A stretch of 64,000 bases of DNA from Lysinibacillus_B sp036662795 (GTDB lineage Bacteria > Bacillota > Bacilli > Bacillales_A > Planococcaceae). The notes beneath the pieces were generated by a model. That model saw only the letters and a list, made by a program, of their open reading frames with translations. It did no database searches and was not told the origin of the DNA. The position numbers were made by a program, and so were the translations under genes. The DNA lies in the NCBI RefSeq assembly GCF_036662795.1, contig NZ_JBAFWZ010000010.1, positions 1 to 64,000 on the forward strand, written 5' to 3'. Positions 51,175 through 59,234 of the stretch are shown here, piece after piece (the first letter of the stretch is position 1; each line of letters begins with the position of its first letter).

Positions 51175-53781
51175 ATGAAACTAGGGAGCCTTTTCGGCAG
51201 TATGGGAACAAAAGCCCCTTTAGCTAAAGCGCCAAAACCTACGGCAGTTAAACCACAACCAACTAAAAGTGCAATAGCAGCCACGGTCGAACAACGATTA
51301 AAGCCTGGCGAGTTTCAGATTAATTGGGGGAAGCCAGCGCCCCAACAAGTGAAAGATTATAAAGCCGTCTTAGACCTACAGGAGCTGGAAGAGTACCTAA
51401 AGCGGTGCCAGGAAACAGGCTACGCAAGCTGGGACTATGAAACAGCGCCAAGTGAGGAAACAAGAACTTTTTATGTACCACGACTATCGGCGTTAGAAGA
51501 ACGAATAAAGGTACTCCACCAGGAGATTACACAAATAGAAGAGGTACCAGAGAAAGATCGTACAGACACACAAACGGGCGTGTTATCGAGCTTATCAACA
51601 GAATTAAAGGTTAAGAGCAAAGAGTATAACGAGCTGAAAGAAAGCTACTTACGTACCCCGTTAGATCCCTGGAAAGGGGACGTGTGTACAGTCAGTTTTT
51701 CGGCAGCCCCGAATGAATCACGTGTCGTACCAATCAGTCACAAAGTAGGGAAAAATATAGCACCTGTTATGACGCGAGATGCAGCACGAAAAGCGGTATT
51801 CGATTTAATGGACAAGTATTTATTTACTCACAAAGAAACGCTTAAAATCGCAGTCAACCTGTCTTTCGAAACAAAGTACAGCGCAAAGTATGGTCGTTAC
51901 ATTATGGGGCGTGTAGCTGACCCGTTAATGATGTGGACGCGCTGTATGCAGCTTGGCGCACCTGGTCGATTGAAGGACACAAAACGCCCTTATTCTGGAT
52001 GGGGTCTAAAGCCTGCCACGAAAGCCACGTTCGGTGTACAGATGCAGGACTTCACAAAGCTACTAGAAGAAAAAGGCGTTCATTTCTTCGATGAAATTGA
52101 CGCGAGTAGCGAAGCGGGTCTTGTGTACTCCGCAGAGGATAGCGACTACGGTCTACAGCAGTATTTGTATTGGAACGAAATCGCGAAGCAGCTGCCAGGC
52201 TACGAAAAATGGCTGCATGAAATTGAAATGCCATTTATGCGTGTTATCGGCCTTATGGAGTATTGGGGGATGCCCTGGAACAAAGATACGGCAGCCGTGA
52301 AATACAAAGAAGCTGTAGAAGCGCAACAGAACGCCGCTAGCGAAATTAAACGCATTATCAAAGAAGCGGTAGGGGTAGACGTTAACCCAGGTAAAACAGG
52401 AAAGACAGGTGATGTAAAGAATGTTCTATTTAATATTATGCGTGTACCTATCCCTAAAACTAGCGATCGTACGGGAAATCCGTCGCTAGACGAGGAAGCG
52501 CTTATCGACATGCGTTTCATGCTACAAAATAAGCTGGTTGATCTGGACGAAGAAAAGTATTTATTAACCGAGCTTCCAGCTGGATGGGAACAGATTGATC
52601 CAGACGCAGCATACGGCGCTCCAGGCTTTGACGGGTCGCTAATGAAGGAACAGCGAGGGGCTATTCGTATTGCGAAACGTGAGCCTCACCCTTACAAAGA
52701 CGCAGCACTTCAATTAATCGAACAAATGTTAAATATTCAGAGCTACACAACGCTAATTTCTTCTCATATCGTAGGGCGTGAAAAATATCTGAATGACGTA
52801 AGTGGTCGTATTCATGCAGGTTACTCGACGTTTACCGATACGGGACGCCTTAACAGCTTTAGTCCTAACGGGCAAAACGTGCCACGCCCTGCGAATGACG
52901 CCTTTAAAATTCGTAGCTTCTTTAGTCCGAAGCCTGGCAAAATTTTATTCTTTATTGACTTTAGCGGTTTCGAACTACGCTTGATTGCCTGGAAGTCGGG
53001 TGACGAAGTTATGACGGAACTGTTTAATAGCGGTGGTGATATGCACCGTAAAACAGGGAGCGCCTTAACAGGTAAACCAGAAAGCGAAGTAACGAAAGAA
53101 GAACGTACCAACGCGAAGGCGGGCAACTTCGGTATCGCATACGGCGGTACAGAATACGCCTTACAGAAGACCTTCAAAACGGACTACGGTATTCGAAAAA
53201 CTTTAGAAGAATGTGCTGCTATTGTTAACGCCGTAAAAACAGCGTACCCACGTATCCCAGAAATGCAACGTCAGGCAATCCTGGACGCACGCGAACATGG
53301 TTATGCGGAAACGATCTACGGCTATAAGCGCCTATTAAAAAATATTAACGGACCTTCACAGTCCGAGCGTCGAGCAGACGAGCGTCGAGCGGGGAACACG
53401 CCAATCCAGGGTAGCGCAGCTGACATTATGAAGGACTGTCAGAACCAGGTGTATGACGAAATCGGACGAGGCACTTTATTCCAACGCTTCGAGCCTTACG
53501 AAGTCATTAACATGATTGGCCCAGAAGAAGCAGCTAAGCCTGTTATTTTAGAGCACGGCAAACAGGACATGATCGCTCAAATTCACGATGAAATGATTTT
53601 CGAAATGGACGACGATCCAACAAAAGTACAAGTAGCTGGGGAATGGATCAAAGCGTTAATGGAACGACCGCCATTACCTAACTTCCCTGTGCCTATCGAG
53701 GCAGAAGCAAGCATCGGGTACGATTGGTCAAACAAAATTAGCGTAGCGGAATATTTAGAACGCAAGGGGGTTAACACATGA
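51175..53781 (+). CDS. family A DNA polymerase (phage)
   Basis: An 868-aa polymerase. The N-terminal 3'-5' exonuclease domain keeps an acidic motif (SWDYETA near residue 86) and NLSFETKY. The polymerase domain has the TDTGRLNSFSPNGQN strand, motif A (DFSGFELR near residue 595), motif B (RTNAKAGNFGIAYGG near 643-657) and motif C (QIHDEMIFE at 802-810). A proline- and lysine-rich N-terminal tail precedes it. Separate from host PolI, it is the phage replicative enzyme. Its stop overlaps the MazG-like gene (ATGA). AAAGAGGGTGAAC precedes the ATG. Confidence 0.94.
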   Translation: MKLGSLFGSMGTKAPLAKAPKPTAVKPQPTKSAIAATVEQRLKPGEFQINWGKPAPQQVKDYKAVLDLQELEEYLKRCQETGYASWDYETAPSEETRTFYVPRLSALEERIKVLHQEITQIEEVPEKDRTDTQTGVLSSLSTELKVKSKEYNELKESYLRTPLDPWKGDVCTVSFSAAPNESRVVPISHKVGKNIAPVMTRDAARKAVFDLMDKYLFTHKETLKIAVNLSFETKYSAKYGRYIMGRVADPLMMWTRCMQLGAPGRLKDTKRPYSGWGLKPATKATFGVQMQDFTKLLEEKGVHFFDEIDASSEAGLVYSAEDSDYGLQQYLYWNEIAKQLPGYEKWLHEIEMPFMRVIGLMEYWGMPWNKDTAAVKYKEAVEAQQNAASEIKRIIKEAVGVDVNPGKTGKTGDVKNVLFNIMRVPIPKTSDRTGNPSLDEEALIDMRFMLQNKLVDLDEEKYLLTELPAGWEQIDPDAAYGAPGFDGSLMKEQRGAIRIAKREPHPYKDAALQLIEQMLNIQSYTTLISSHIVGREKYLNDVSGRIHAGYSTFTDTGRLNSFSPNGQNVPRPANDAFKIRSFFSPKPGKILFFIDFSGFELRLIAWKSGDEVMTELFNSGGDMHRKTGSALTGKPESEVTKEERTNAKAGNFGIAYGGTEYALQKTFKTDYGIRKTLEECAAIVNAVKTAYPRIPEMQRQAILDAREHGYAETIYGYKRLLKNINGPSQSERRADERRAGNTPIQGSAADIMKDCQNQVYDEIGRGTLFQRFEPYEVINMIGPEEAAKPVILEHGKQDMIAQIHDEMIFEMDDDPTKVQVAGEWIKALMERPPLPNFPVPIEAEASIGYDWSNKISVAEYLERKGVNT

Positions 53782-54062
53782 AGCAGGCAGACGTAGTAGA
53801 GCAAATGGCAGCAGTTAATACTGATATTCAAGAAGAACGCCGTAGACAAAACGCGAAGTGGGGTATACAGCGACATAGCTACGGGGAATGGTTAGCGATC
53901 CTGGGCGAAGAATTCGGAGAAGTGTGCCAGGCGATTAACGGTATCCACTTCCCAGAGGACAGCAAGCCGACAGATGCGAACAACTTGTATGAAGAATTGA
54001 TACAGTTAGCAGCTGTAGCAGCGGCAATCGCAGAACAAGTGAAGGAAGAAAGTGAGGCGTAG
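53778..54062 (+). CDS. MazG-like nucleotide pyrophosphohydrolase (phage)
   Basis: A 94-aa all-alpha NTP pyrophosphatase-like protein with EERRRQNAKWG, LGEEFGEVCQAI (ExxE-type metal site near residues 42-53) and NLYEELIQLAAVAAAI. It probably cleans or shifts the dNTP pool during phage replication. It is coupled to the polymerase gene by a four-base overlap. Confidence 0.82.
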   Translation: MKQADVVEQMAAVNTDIQEERRRQNAKWGIQRHSYGEWLAILGEEFGEVCQAINGIHFPEDSKPTDANNLYEELIQLAAVAAAIAEQVKEESEA

Positions 54063-54065
54063 GGT

Positions 54066-54278
54066 ATGGAAGATAGAAACCCACCAGGCAGACCTGTTAA
54101 GGCGATAGCCATAGTAGACGAGAGGGGTCCGAAAGGAAAAGACGTAAAACACGAAGTAACTTTTGTAGTTAACCCTTTACGAAAAGACTATTACCAGGTA
54201 ATTGCCCAGCTAAATCGTTCTTCGAAACTATCTCGATACGGGCAGTCTCTTTTTCACAGCTGCTTTAAGAATTGGTAG
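54066..54278 (+). CDS. phage protein of unknown function
   Basis: A 70-aa basic protein (MEDRNPPGRPVKAIAIVDERG...) just behind the MazG-like gene. No family recognised. Confidence 0.6.
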   Translation: MEDRNPPGRPVKAIAIVDERGPKGKDVKHEVTFVVNPLRKDYYQVIAQLNRSSKLSRYGQSLFHSCFKNW

Positions 54279-54287
54279 GTGTCTCGT

Positions 54288-55013
54288 ATGTACGTTTACG
54301 ACATGATGAAAAACGAAGTAAGTATCATGACAGGCGCAGAACTATCTTACGTTACAGGGAAGGATGCTTCTGCAATTAGTAGAGCAAAAAAGAAAGGGTC
54401 TATCATACGTCCTTTTAATTTAGTTGTATCCGATAGTTTGCCTACCGTAAAAGACAAGAAGGCTTTGCACGAACAGCTAAAATTGGAGAACGAGACCTGG
54501 CACATTATTAAAGGGTCAGACGATCAATTCAAGGTGTCGAACTATGGCCGTTTTAAGAGGGTATACAAAATAGGCGAGAAATTCCTTTTACCTGTGCTTC
54601 GTAAGCAATGTGGAAATATGGTTGTAAAGGTCAAATTTAAAGGTGTGTATAAAAGCTACAGAGTGAAGGATATTGTTGCAGCACACTTTTTACGAAAGCC
54701 GCAACCTAACGAAGTGCTACGTCACGCGAACGGTATAAAGACGGACGACTTTGCAGGAAATTTACAATGGATTGACCGTAAAAAGCCAGGTGAGATAACG
54801 GGTGCTAAATCGAAAGGTAAGCCTGTAGTAAAAGTGGATGAATCGGGCGAGGTTTTAGAAGAATACAGATCGGCGCGAGAGGCTGCTCGAAAAGAGCCAT
54901 ATAGTCGACAGACAATCACAGACTATTGCAATCGCGTTACGGAAAATTCTTACGGGGACGTATTTATGTGGCTGGAAGACTATGAAAAAGAGTACGGCGA
55001 AATACTAGATTAA
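54288..55013 (+). CDS. HNH homing endonuclease-like protein (NUMOD4 type)
   Basis: A 241-aa protein. A NUMOD4-like region (WHIIKGSDDQFKVSNYGRFKRV, about residues 74-95) precedes an HNH_3 core (VLRHANGIKTDDFAGNLQWI, about 143-162) and a C-terminal NUMOD1-type helix-turn-helix (SAREAARKEPYSRQTITDYC). These are free-standing homing endonucleases common in Bacillus phages. The ATG at 54288 with TAGGTG before it is preferred to the GTG at 54279. No intron or split gene is seen directly beside it. Confidence 0.83.
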   Translation: MYVYDMMKNEVSIMTGAELSYVTGKDASAISRAKKKGSIIRPFNLVVSDSLPTVKDKKALHEQLKLENETWHIIKGSDDQFKVSNYGRFKRVYKIGEKFLLPVLRKQCGNMVVKVKFKGVYKSYRVKDIVAAHFLRKPQPNEVLRHANGIKTDDFAGNLQWIDRKKPGEITGAKSKGKPVVKVDESGEVLEEYRSAREAARKEPYSRQTITDYCNRVTENSYGDVFMWLEDYEKEYGEILD

Positions 55014-55029
55014 GAGGGGACGTTCTGTA

Positions 55030-55278
55030 ATGAGGGTGGAATTAGATTCTATTAATGAATTTAGTGGTACTAAGTTTTGGGGGATTCGAGTTTTTGAAGA
55101 AGGGGAACGTGTTGGTAACTTCAACATAACGCTTAATTCTATGAAGAGCATAGGCGTAGCTAAAACTCTTCATAGCGGTAAAAAGGTAGTGGCATGGCTT
55201 AACAGTAGTGAAGGGCAATTATGGTTGAAAGAGAGAATCATAGAGCCTAAATACACGTCTTTAGGGGCGTTTCTTTAA
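55030..55278 (+). CDS. phage protein of unknown function
   Basis: An 82-aa protein of mixed strands and helices (FEEGERVGNFNITLNS) preceded by AGAGGGGACG. No family recognised. Confidence 0.6.
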   Translation: MRVELDSINEFSGTKFWGIRVFEEGERVGNFNITLNSMKSIGVAKTLHSGKKVVAWLNSSEGQLWLKERIIEPKYTSLGAFL

Positions 55279-55305
55279 TCGATACACAAGAAAGGAGCAT
55301 TTCGA

Positions 55306-55512
55306 ATGGGTAACTTACCACCGAATAAAGCAATGCAGATTTTAGAACTACAAATGGCAAATGACACGTTAAAGGATCTTGTTACGTTAATGATTGAACG
55401 TGCCGGTCCTTTTGCAAAAATTAGAAAAGCAAAGTTTGACGCTTTGCTAGAAGAAGGTTTTACCGAACAGCAGGCAATCGAAATCGTAGCGAAATCACCG
55501 ACAATCGAATAG
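55306..55512 (+). CDS. small helical phage protein
   Basis: A 68-aa helical protein (LELQMANDTLKDLVTLMIERAG; a C-terminal EEGFTEQQAIEIVAKSP that resembles a UBA-like three-helix motif). AAAGGAGC precedes the ATG. Similar small proteins occur in Bacillus phage replication blocks. Confidence 0.62.
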   Translation: MGNLPPNKAMQILELQMANDTLKDLVTLMIERAGPFAKIRKAKFDALLEEGFTEQQAIEIVAKSPTIE

Positions 55513-55525
55513 GGGTGAGCGGGGT

Positions 55526-55816
55526 ATGAATAGAGCAGAACGACGTAGACGAGAACGTGGTGCTCGAAAATATGACCAGGTACAAACTTTCACAAAATCG
55601 GAAGCAGAAGCAATGAGCGAACAATCTTACCGTTACGGCGTAGCATTCGCATTACTAGCAGCGAAGGAAGTTCTACAGCTGGGGGACGTGCGGCTAGATC
55701 GTGTACGAAAAAAGATTATCGAGTATGAATTCGAGCACTTCCAGCAGTTAAAACCGTTTAACCATGACATGAACGAAATTATCGAATATAAGGGGGTAGC
55801 ACAACGTGGAAAATAG
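55526..55816 (+). CDS. phage protein of unknown function
   Basis: A 96-aa protein with a very basic start (NRAERRRRERGARKY) and a helical body. TAGGGGTGAGCGGGG precedes the ATG. It overlaps the next gene by 11 bases. Confidence 0.62.
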   Translation: MNRAERRRRERGARKYDQVQTFTKSEAEAMSEQSYRYGVAFALLAAKEVLQLGDVRLDRVRKKIIEYEFEHFQQLKPFNHDMNEIIEYKGVAQRGK

Positions 55817-56387
55817 TCAGTTATTAGGTTATGACAATTTATTTAATAAACTTCGTAATCGTGAGGGTGCCGATTGGACGGTACCACCAGAAGACTATAA
55901 AAAGTTTATCGAAGAAACGCAAAAGCTTTTCGTAAGGAAGGATACTGATTACGATAGTCGATTTATTCGAGGAATGGTAGATACAGACATGAACGCTCGT
56001 ACGCTATGGGCGTGGGAAGTAGATAAGAAGCTTGATAGACTTCGTAGCTGGATCGAACGCGGGGAGCTTCAAGTAAAGGGTGAAGGTATTCGCAATTCGG
56101 TAGACGATCTATTCATTTATACGGTGCAATACGTGGCATTTGTACAGGCGATTATTAATAACCAAGAACCCGCAAAGCGTTTCCTAGAACGTGTAAGGCA
56201 TGACCGTAACGGCTTCTTTCATTGGAATGCCTGTCGTTTGAATCCGAAAGAATGGGTTGAGTTCCTTGTGGTTAAAGGTCGTATAAAAGAAAACGAGCTA
56301 CTGTTGCAGAATATCATCCTTTCGTATATGGGGCACCCACTAACGAAAGAGGATTGGCAGCTAGCGATTAGAGCTTTACTATCCTAG
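55806..56387 (+). CDS. DUF1599/Nmad1-like phage protein
   Basis: A 193-aa protein. The central RKDTDYDSRFIRG...WAWEVDKKLDRLRSWIERG pattern (about residues 38-78) resembles the DUF1599 (nucleotide modification associated, Nmad1) family; conserved features are the KDxDY motif and the DKLxRL-like helix. Such proteins are linked to thymidylate or modified nucleotide metabolism in phages. GTG start behind AAGGGGGTAGC. The assignment is by motif only. Confidence 0.65.
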   Translation: MENSQLLGYDNLFNKLRNREGADWTVPPEDYKKFIEETQKLFVRKDTDYDSRFIRGMVDTDMNARTLWAWEVDKKLDRLRSWIERGELQVKGEGIRNSVDDLFIYTVQYVAFVQAIINNQEPAKRFLERVRHDRNGFFHWNACRLNPKEWVEFLVVKGRIKENELLLQNIILSYMGHPLTKEDWQLAIRALLS

Positions 56388-56388
56388 T

Positions 56389-56397
56389 CATGTGTAT
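56389..56397 (+). promoter_or_regulatory. CATGTGTAT motif behind the DUF1599-like gene
   Basis: Copy of the CATGTGTA box, one base after the stop codon and 33 bases before the next start. The nine bases match those at 47192-47200 exactly. Confidence 0.5.
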
Positions 56398-56429
56398 AGA
56401 AATTAATAGATTGTATTAGGGGGTAACAA

Positions 56430-57116
56430 ATGATTAACGTATTCGTAAGTGCACTACTAATATCGGGGGTGTTTGGGTATGAGTGGCAAGCAAGTATCGA
56501 AGGGGTACAACAGACGGCAGCGGGACAGAAGTCGGGAGTTAGAGAAGAAACAGTTACGGAAAAAACGAGAGAAAGGGGCTTATCGAATGTCGAAACATAC
56601 GGACAGTGGTTACCAAGCGTTAGCGGAAGAATTAACGCAAGTGACTTCCGAAAAGCAGCGGTACATGAAGGCATGGGAATCGGAAAAGACGTTGTCAGAG
56701 ATGTACAGCCAGCAAAACAAGCAGCTGAAAGCCCAGGCAAAGTATTGGAAGACAAGAGCCGTAATTATGGCGGTAATGGTACTGCTTCTAGGAATTCAGC
56801 TAATAGCGCTACTTTTGTAATTACGGCGTATACAGCGGGGTATGAGAGCACAGGGAAGCGCCCTGGAGATGAAGGTTACGGCGTGACGGCTACGGGTGCT
56901 TATGTAAAAGAAGGGCGTACCATTGCTGCCGATTGGAACGTACTACCGCCAGGGACGGTTGTCGAAATCGAAGGTCTTCCAGGGCGTTATGTCGTGGAAG
57001 ATCGTGGGGGCGGTGTTCGTGGGAATCACATCGACTTATATATCGAAAATCTGAACAGCGCACTCTCATGGGGTAAGCAGAAACGGAATGTACAAGTTAT
57101 CGAATGGGGGTCTTAA
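56430..57116 (+). CDS. secreted 3D-domain protein (cell wall-active fold)
   Basis: A 228-aa protein with a possible N-terminal signal segment (residues 1-16, INVFVSALLISGVFG), a long polar linker, and a C-terminal 3D domain: ITAYTAGYESTGKRPGD, VTATGAYVKEGRTIAAD, LPPGTVVEIEG, EDRGGGVRGNHIDLYI. The 3D fold is that of lytic transglycosylase-type beta barrels and of spore/resuscitation proteins, so wall remodelling during lysis or entry is plausible. TTAGGGGGTAAC precedes the ATG. The linker is overprinted by another frame at 56479-56820. Confidence 0.85.
   Translation: MINVFVSALLISGVFGYEWQASIEGVQQTAAGQKSGVREETVTEKTRERGLSNVETYGQWLPSVSGRINASDFRKAAVHEGMGIGKDVVRDVQPAKQAAESPGKVLEDKSRNYGGNGTASRNSANSATFVITAYTAGYESTGKRPGDEGYGVTATGAYVKEGRTIAADWNVLPPGTVVEIEGLPGRYVVEDRGGGVRGNHIDLYIENLNSALSWGKQKRNVQVIEWGS
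56479..56820 (+). CDS. tail-anchored coiled-coil membrane protein overlapping the 3D gene in another frame
   Basis: A 113-aa protein in the +1 frame inside the 3D-domain gene. It has a very basic start (residues 8-34), a coiled coil (about 42-90) and one hydrophobic C-terminal helix (AVIMAVMVLLLGIQLIALLL). ATCGGGGGTG, the prophage's own ribosome binding site type, lies 8 bases before the ATG; a second in-frame ATG at 56587 also has one (GAAAGGGG). This supports true double coding. A spanin-like or lysis-accessory role is only a guess from the nested layout. Confidence 0.65.
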   Translation: MSGKQVSKGYNRRQRDRSRELEKKQLRKKREKGAYRMSKHTDSGYQALAEELTQVTSEKQRYMKAWESEKTLSEMYSQQNKQLKAQAKYWKTRAVIMAVMVLLLGIQLIALLL

Positions 57117-57117
57117 G

Positions 57118-57294
57118 TTGAATGAGAAGCGGAAACGCGAAAAGTTTAACGAAATCATGTTCGACTGCGTCACAACGGTACTAGTAGAAGAAGCTGACGC
57201 TTTCCGTACCTTGCTGTTAGCTCGTGGAATAGCGTTTAAGGAGACAAAAAAGCACGAGTATTTCATCGAATTTGAAAGGGGTACATTTACATGA
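57118..57294 (+). CDS. small phage protein of unknown function
   Basis: A 58-aa protein from a TTG at 57118 behind GGGGGTCTTAAG (a longer reading from 57088 lies inside the 3D gene). Charged N-terminus NEKRKREKFNEIM, then helical. Its stop overlaps the next start (ATGA). Confidence 0.6.
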   Translation: MNEKRKREKFNEIMFDCVTTVLVEEADAFRTLLLARGIAFKETKKHEYFIEFERGTFT

Positions 57295-57887
57295 TCGTAG
57301 TAGAAATTAAGAAGGGCGGCCATATGTATCAAACTAGAATGCCTAACGAAAAATGCGTCCGTACGGCGTATAACAAAGCACGTGACGTAGCTACAGGCAT
57401 TGAGCTGTTTAGTGATGGTAATAGCATCTTAGACTTAGGTAACTCGAAAGAGTACGAACACATTCGTGTCTGGGTAGAAGAGGACGTACCAGAGGTTGTT
57501 GTAGAACCACCAGGCGTAAACCAGAAAGACGGTGATTACATGGAAGGTTTCGAACTTACTATACCGTATTTAGGGCAGATGCTCGACGTAAAAGGCGTGC
57601 GAGCTTTACATGACGCCGTACCTTTCGTTTGCGTTTACGAAATTAATAACACGCCTGCCCAGGTAACTATGTCGAAAGGAAACTTAACACCGTTTACTAT
57701 CGCAGTCGGCGAGCACATGGGGTATATCGAACCTATGGCTGTAGTACCACAAGCAGACTTATTAGACGAAGCAGCAGCGACCGAGTACGTCGAAGACTTT
57801 ATTAAAGAGCTGCTAAAAGAAGTAGGCAATCAAGGGCAAGAAAAAACAGCTACGGCGTTTTTCGGCTTTACGAAAGATGATGAATAG
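57291..57887 (+). CDS. phage protein of unknown function
   Basis: A 198-aa protein of mixed strands with a proline/valine-rich hinge (WVEEDVPEVVVEPPGVN) and an acidic C-terminal helix (ATEYVEDFIKELLKEVGNQ). Translationally coupled to the preceding small gene. An internal ATG at 57324 is a possible alternative start. No family recognised. Confidence 0.68.
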   Translation: MIVVEIKKGGHMYQTRMPNEKCVRTAYNKARDVATGIELFSDGNSILDLGNSKEYEHIRVWVEEDVPEVVVEPPGVNQKDGDYMEGFELTIPYLGQMLDVKGVRALHDAVPFVCVYEINNTPAQVTMSKGNLTPFTIAVGEHMGYIEPMAVVPQADLLDEAAATEYVEDFIKELLKEVGNQGQEKTATAFFGFTKDDE

Positions 57888-57899
57888 GAGTGTGAAACT

Positions 57900-58155
57900 A
57901 TGACAGAAGTAGTTTTTTTGTTACGAAGTAAGCGCAGAAGCTGGAATAGCGCACGATACAGTGACAGGTGAAAAAGCTAAAGCTTATACAGAAGTTAGGT
58001 TTCCTGTGAAACGTCCTTTAACAGAGGAAGAATACAAAAATACACACGAAGTTGGCGTACCAATCATGCTACAGTCACAAACAAAAATAGACGCAGCCTA
58101 TTTTAAACCGATCAGTGTAGAAGAATACGAAGCACAAACAGCGGACGACGAGTAA
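57900..58155 (+). pseudogene. small phage gene interrupted by a one-base frameshift in a T7 run
   Basis: The ATG at 57900 with TAGGAGTG before it reads MTEVVFLL and then runs to a stop at 57970. The +1 frame is open from just behind the T run (57913-57919) to 58155. Removing one T joins them into about 84 aa: MTEVVF-CYEVSAEAGIAHD-...-VTGEKAKAYTEVRFPVK...EAQTADDE. Possibilities are a real mutation, a sequencing error, or slippage-dependent expression on the seven Ts. Without the join, translation could restart at the GTG at 57961. Confidence 0.65.
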
Positions 58156-58166
58156 GGGGGTACCGC

Positions 58167-58418
58167 ATGGCACGTAAGAATGAAGCTATAAAAGAAAAGA
58201 ACCCCGAAGTGTTCGTACTGTATTTTGACGGTAAGCCTATGAACCTTGTTAGATGGGTGGAATATTCACCGAAATTAAAAAGCAACGCGCGAGTGCCTAA
58301 AGCTATTTATTGGACAGAAGGGCAGGCGAAGACAGGAATCGCCAACCTTCCCGTATGGATAGACCGAAACTTGGTAACTATCGAAAAATTTATACCAGAA
58401 AAGGAGAATTTAAGATGA
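58167..58418 (+). CDS. phage protein of unknown function
   Basis: An 83-aa basic protein (ARKNEAIKEKNPEVF..., ...WTEGQAKTGIANLPVWIDRN) preceded by TAAGGGGGTACC. Its stop overlaps the next start by four bases. Confidence 0.65.
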   Translation: MARKNEAIKEKNPEVFVLYFDGKPMNLVRWVEYSPKLKSNARVPKAIYWTEGQAKTGIANLPVWIDRNLVTIEKFIPEKENLR

Positions 58419-59233
58419 ACGTACCAACGCAATTATTGTTAGGCGGCGTACCGTACGCCGTAGAAGTTCTGGAAGGAAACGTCGCAGAGCTAAAAAACGG
58501 CTACACTGTCACAGGCGAAATTCAGTACTCGGATCAACGTATTCAGCTTTCTGGGCTTTTGCAGCCAGAATATGCGAGTAAGGTACTTTTGCATGAAGCT
58601 ATACACGGTATCCTACACGAATACGGCATGGAAAAGTACAACAAAGAAGATCTGGTCGACCGCCTCACTCATGCGCTTTACGATTTTATCCAGCGTAACG
58701 ATCTTGACTTCATTCGCGATCCGAGAGGTAGGAAGAAAGTGTTAGAAAAAATACAAAAAATAGCGCCCATAAAAGCGGTAGGTATAGAGGAAACAGGACA
58801 CATCGAATACGCCGTAAAGGACGACTTCTCACATGTTGCAGATGGTCATGGAAAGATAAACACACCAGGCGCGCGATCACCAGAACTAGAGAAAGTAGTT
58901 TCTCGTTCTCGTCAGCTGCCTTACGTTGACCCAGCACCAGGTACTTTTAAGTTAGAAGAACTAGCTAAAATAAGCGAGCAGCCACAGGATCATTGGGAAA
59001 CAGGTATCAAAATGAAAGACGGTGTTAAAACGTATCGTACCCGCTATGAATGTCCTATCTGTGCGGATAAAGGAAAACGCTACTTGCCAAAAGACGACAC
59101 GCAGCTGTACTGCCGTGAATGTGGTACGGCGTTAGAGATTCGAACAGCAACGGACGAGCCTTTCCCAGCTCGTGATACTTGGGGTAACTTTTTCGTAGCC
59201 GATAGCTTAGTAGTCGGAGAGGCGGCGGATTGA
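58415..59233 (+). CDS. ImmA/IrrE-like metallopeptidase with C-terminal zinc ribbon
   Basis: A 272-aa protein. Residues 1-95 form a small zinc peptidase-like domain with HEAIH at 60-64 and an aspartate-rich helix after it. The middle is charged, and the C-terminus holds two CxxC pairs (CPICAD and CREC, about residues 214-241) as in zinc ribbons. The ATG at 58415 in an ATGA overlap with AAGGAGAAT before it is the true start; the frame is open further upstream only because it overlaps the previous gene. ImmA-like peptidases usually cleave phage repressors, but this one lies 20 kb from the switch. Confidence 0.78.
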   Translation: MNVPTQLLLGGVPYAVEVLEGNVAELKNGYTVTGEIQYSDQRIQLSGLLQPEYASKVLLHEAIHGILHEYGMEKYNKEDLVDRLTHALYDFIQRNDLDFIRDPRGRKKVLEKIQKIAPIKAVGIEETGHIEYAVKDDFSHVADGHGKINTPGARSPELEKVVSRSRQLPYVDPAPGTFKLEELAKISEQPQDHWETGIKMKDGVKTYRTRYECPICADKGKRYLPKDDTQLYCRECGTALEIRTATDEPFPARDTWGNFFVADSLVVGEAAD

Positions 59234-59234
59234 T

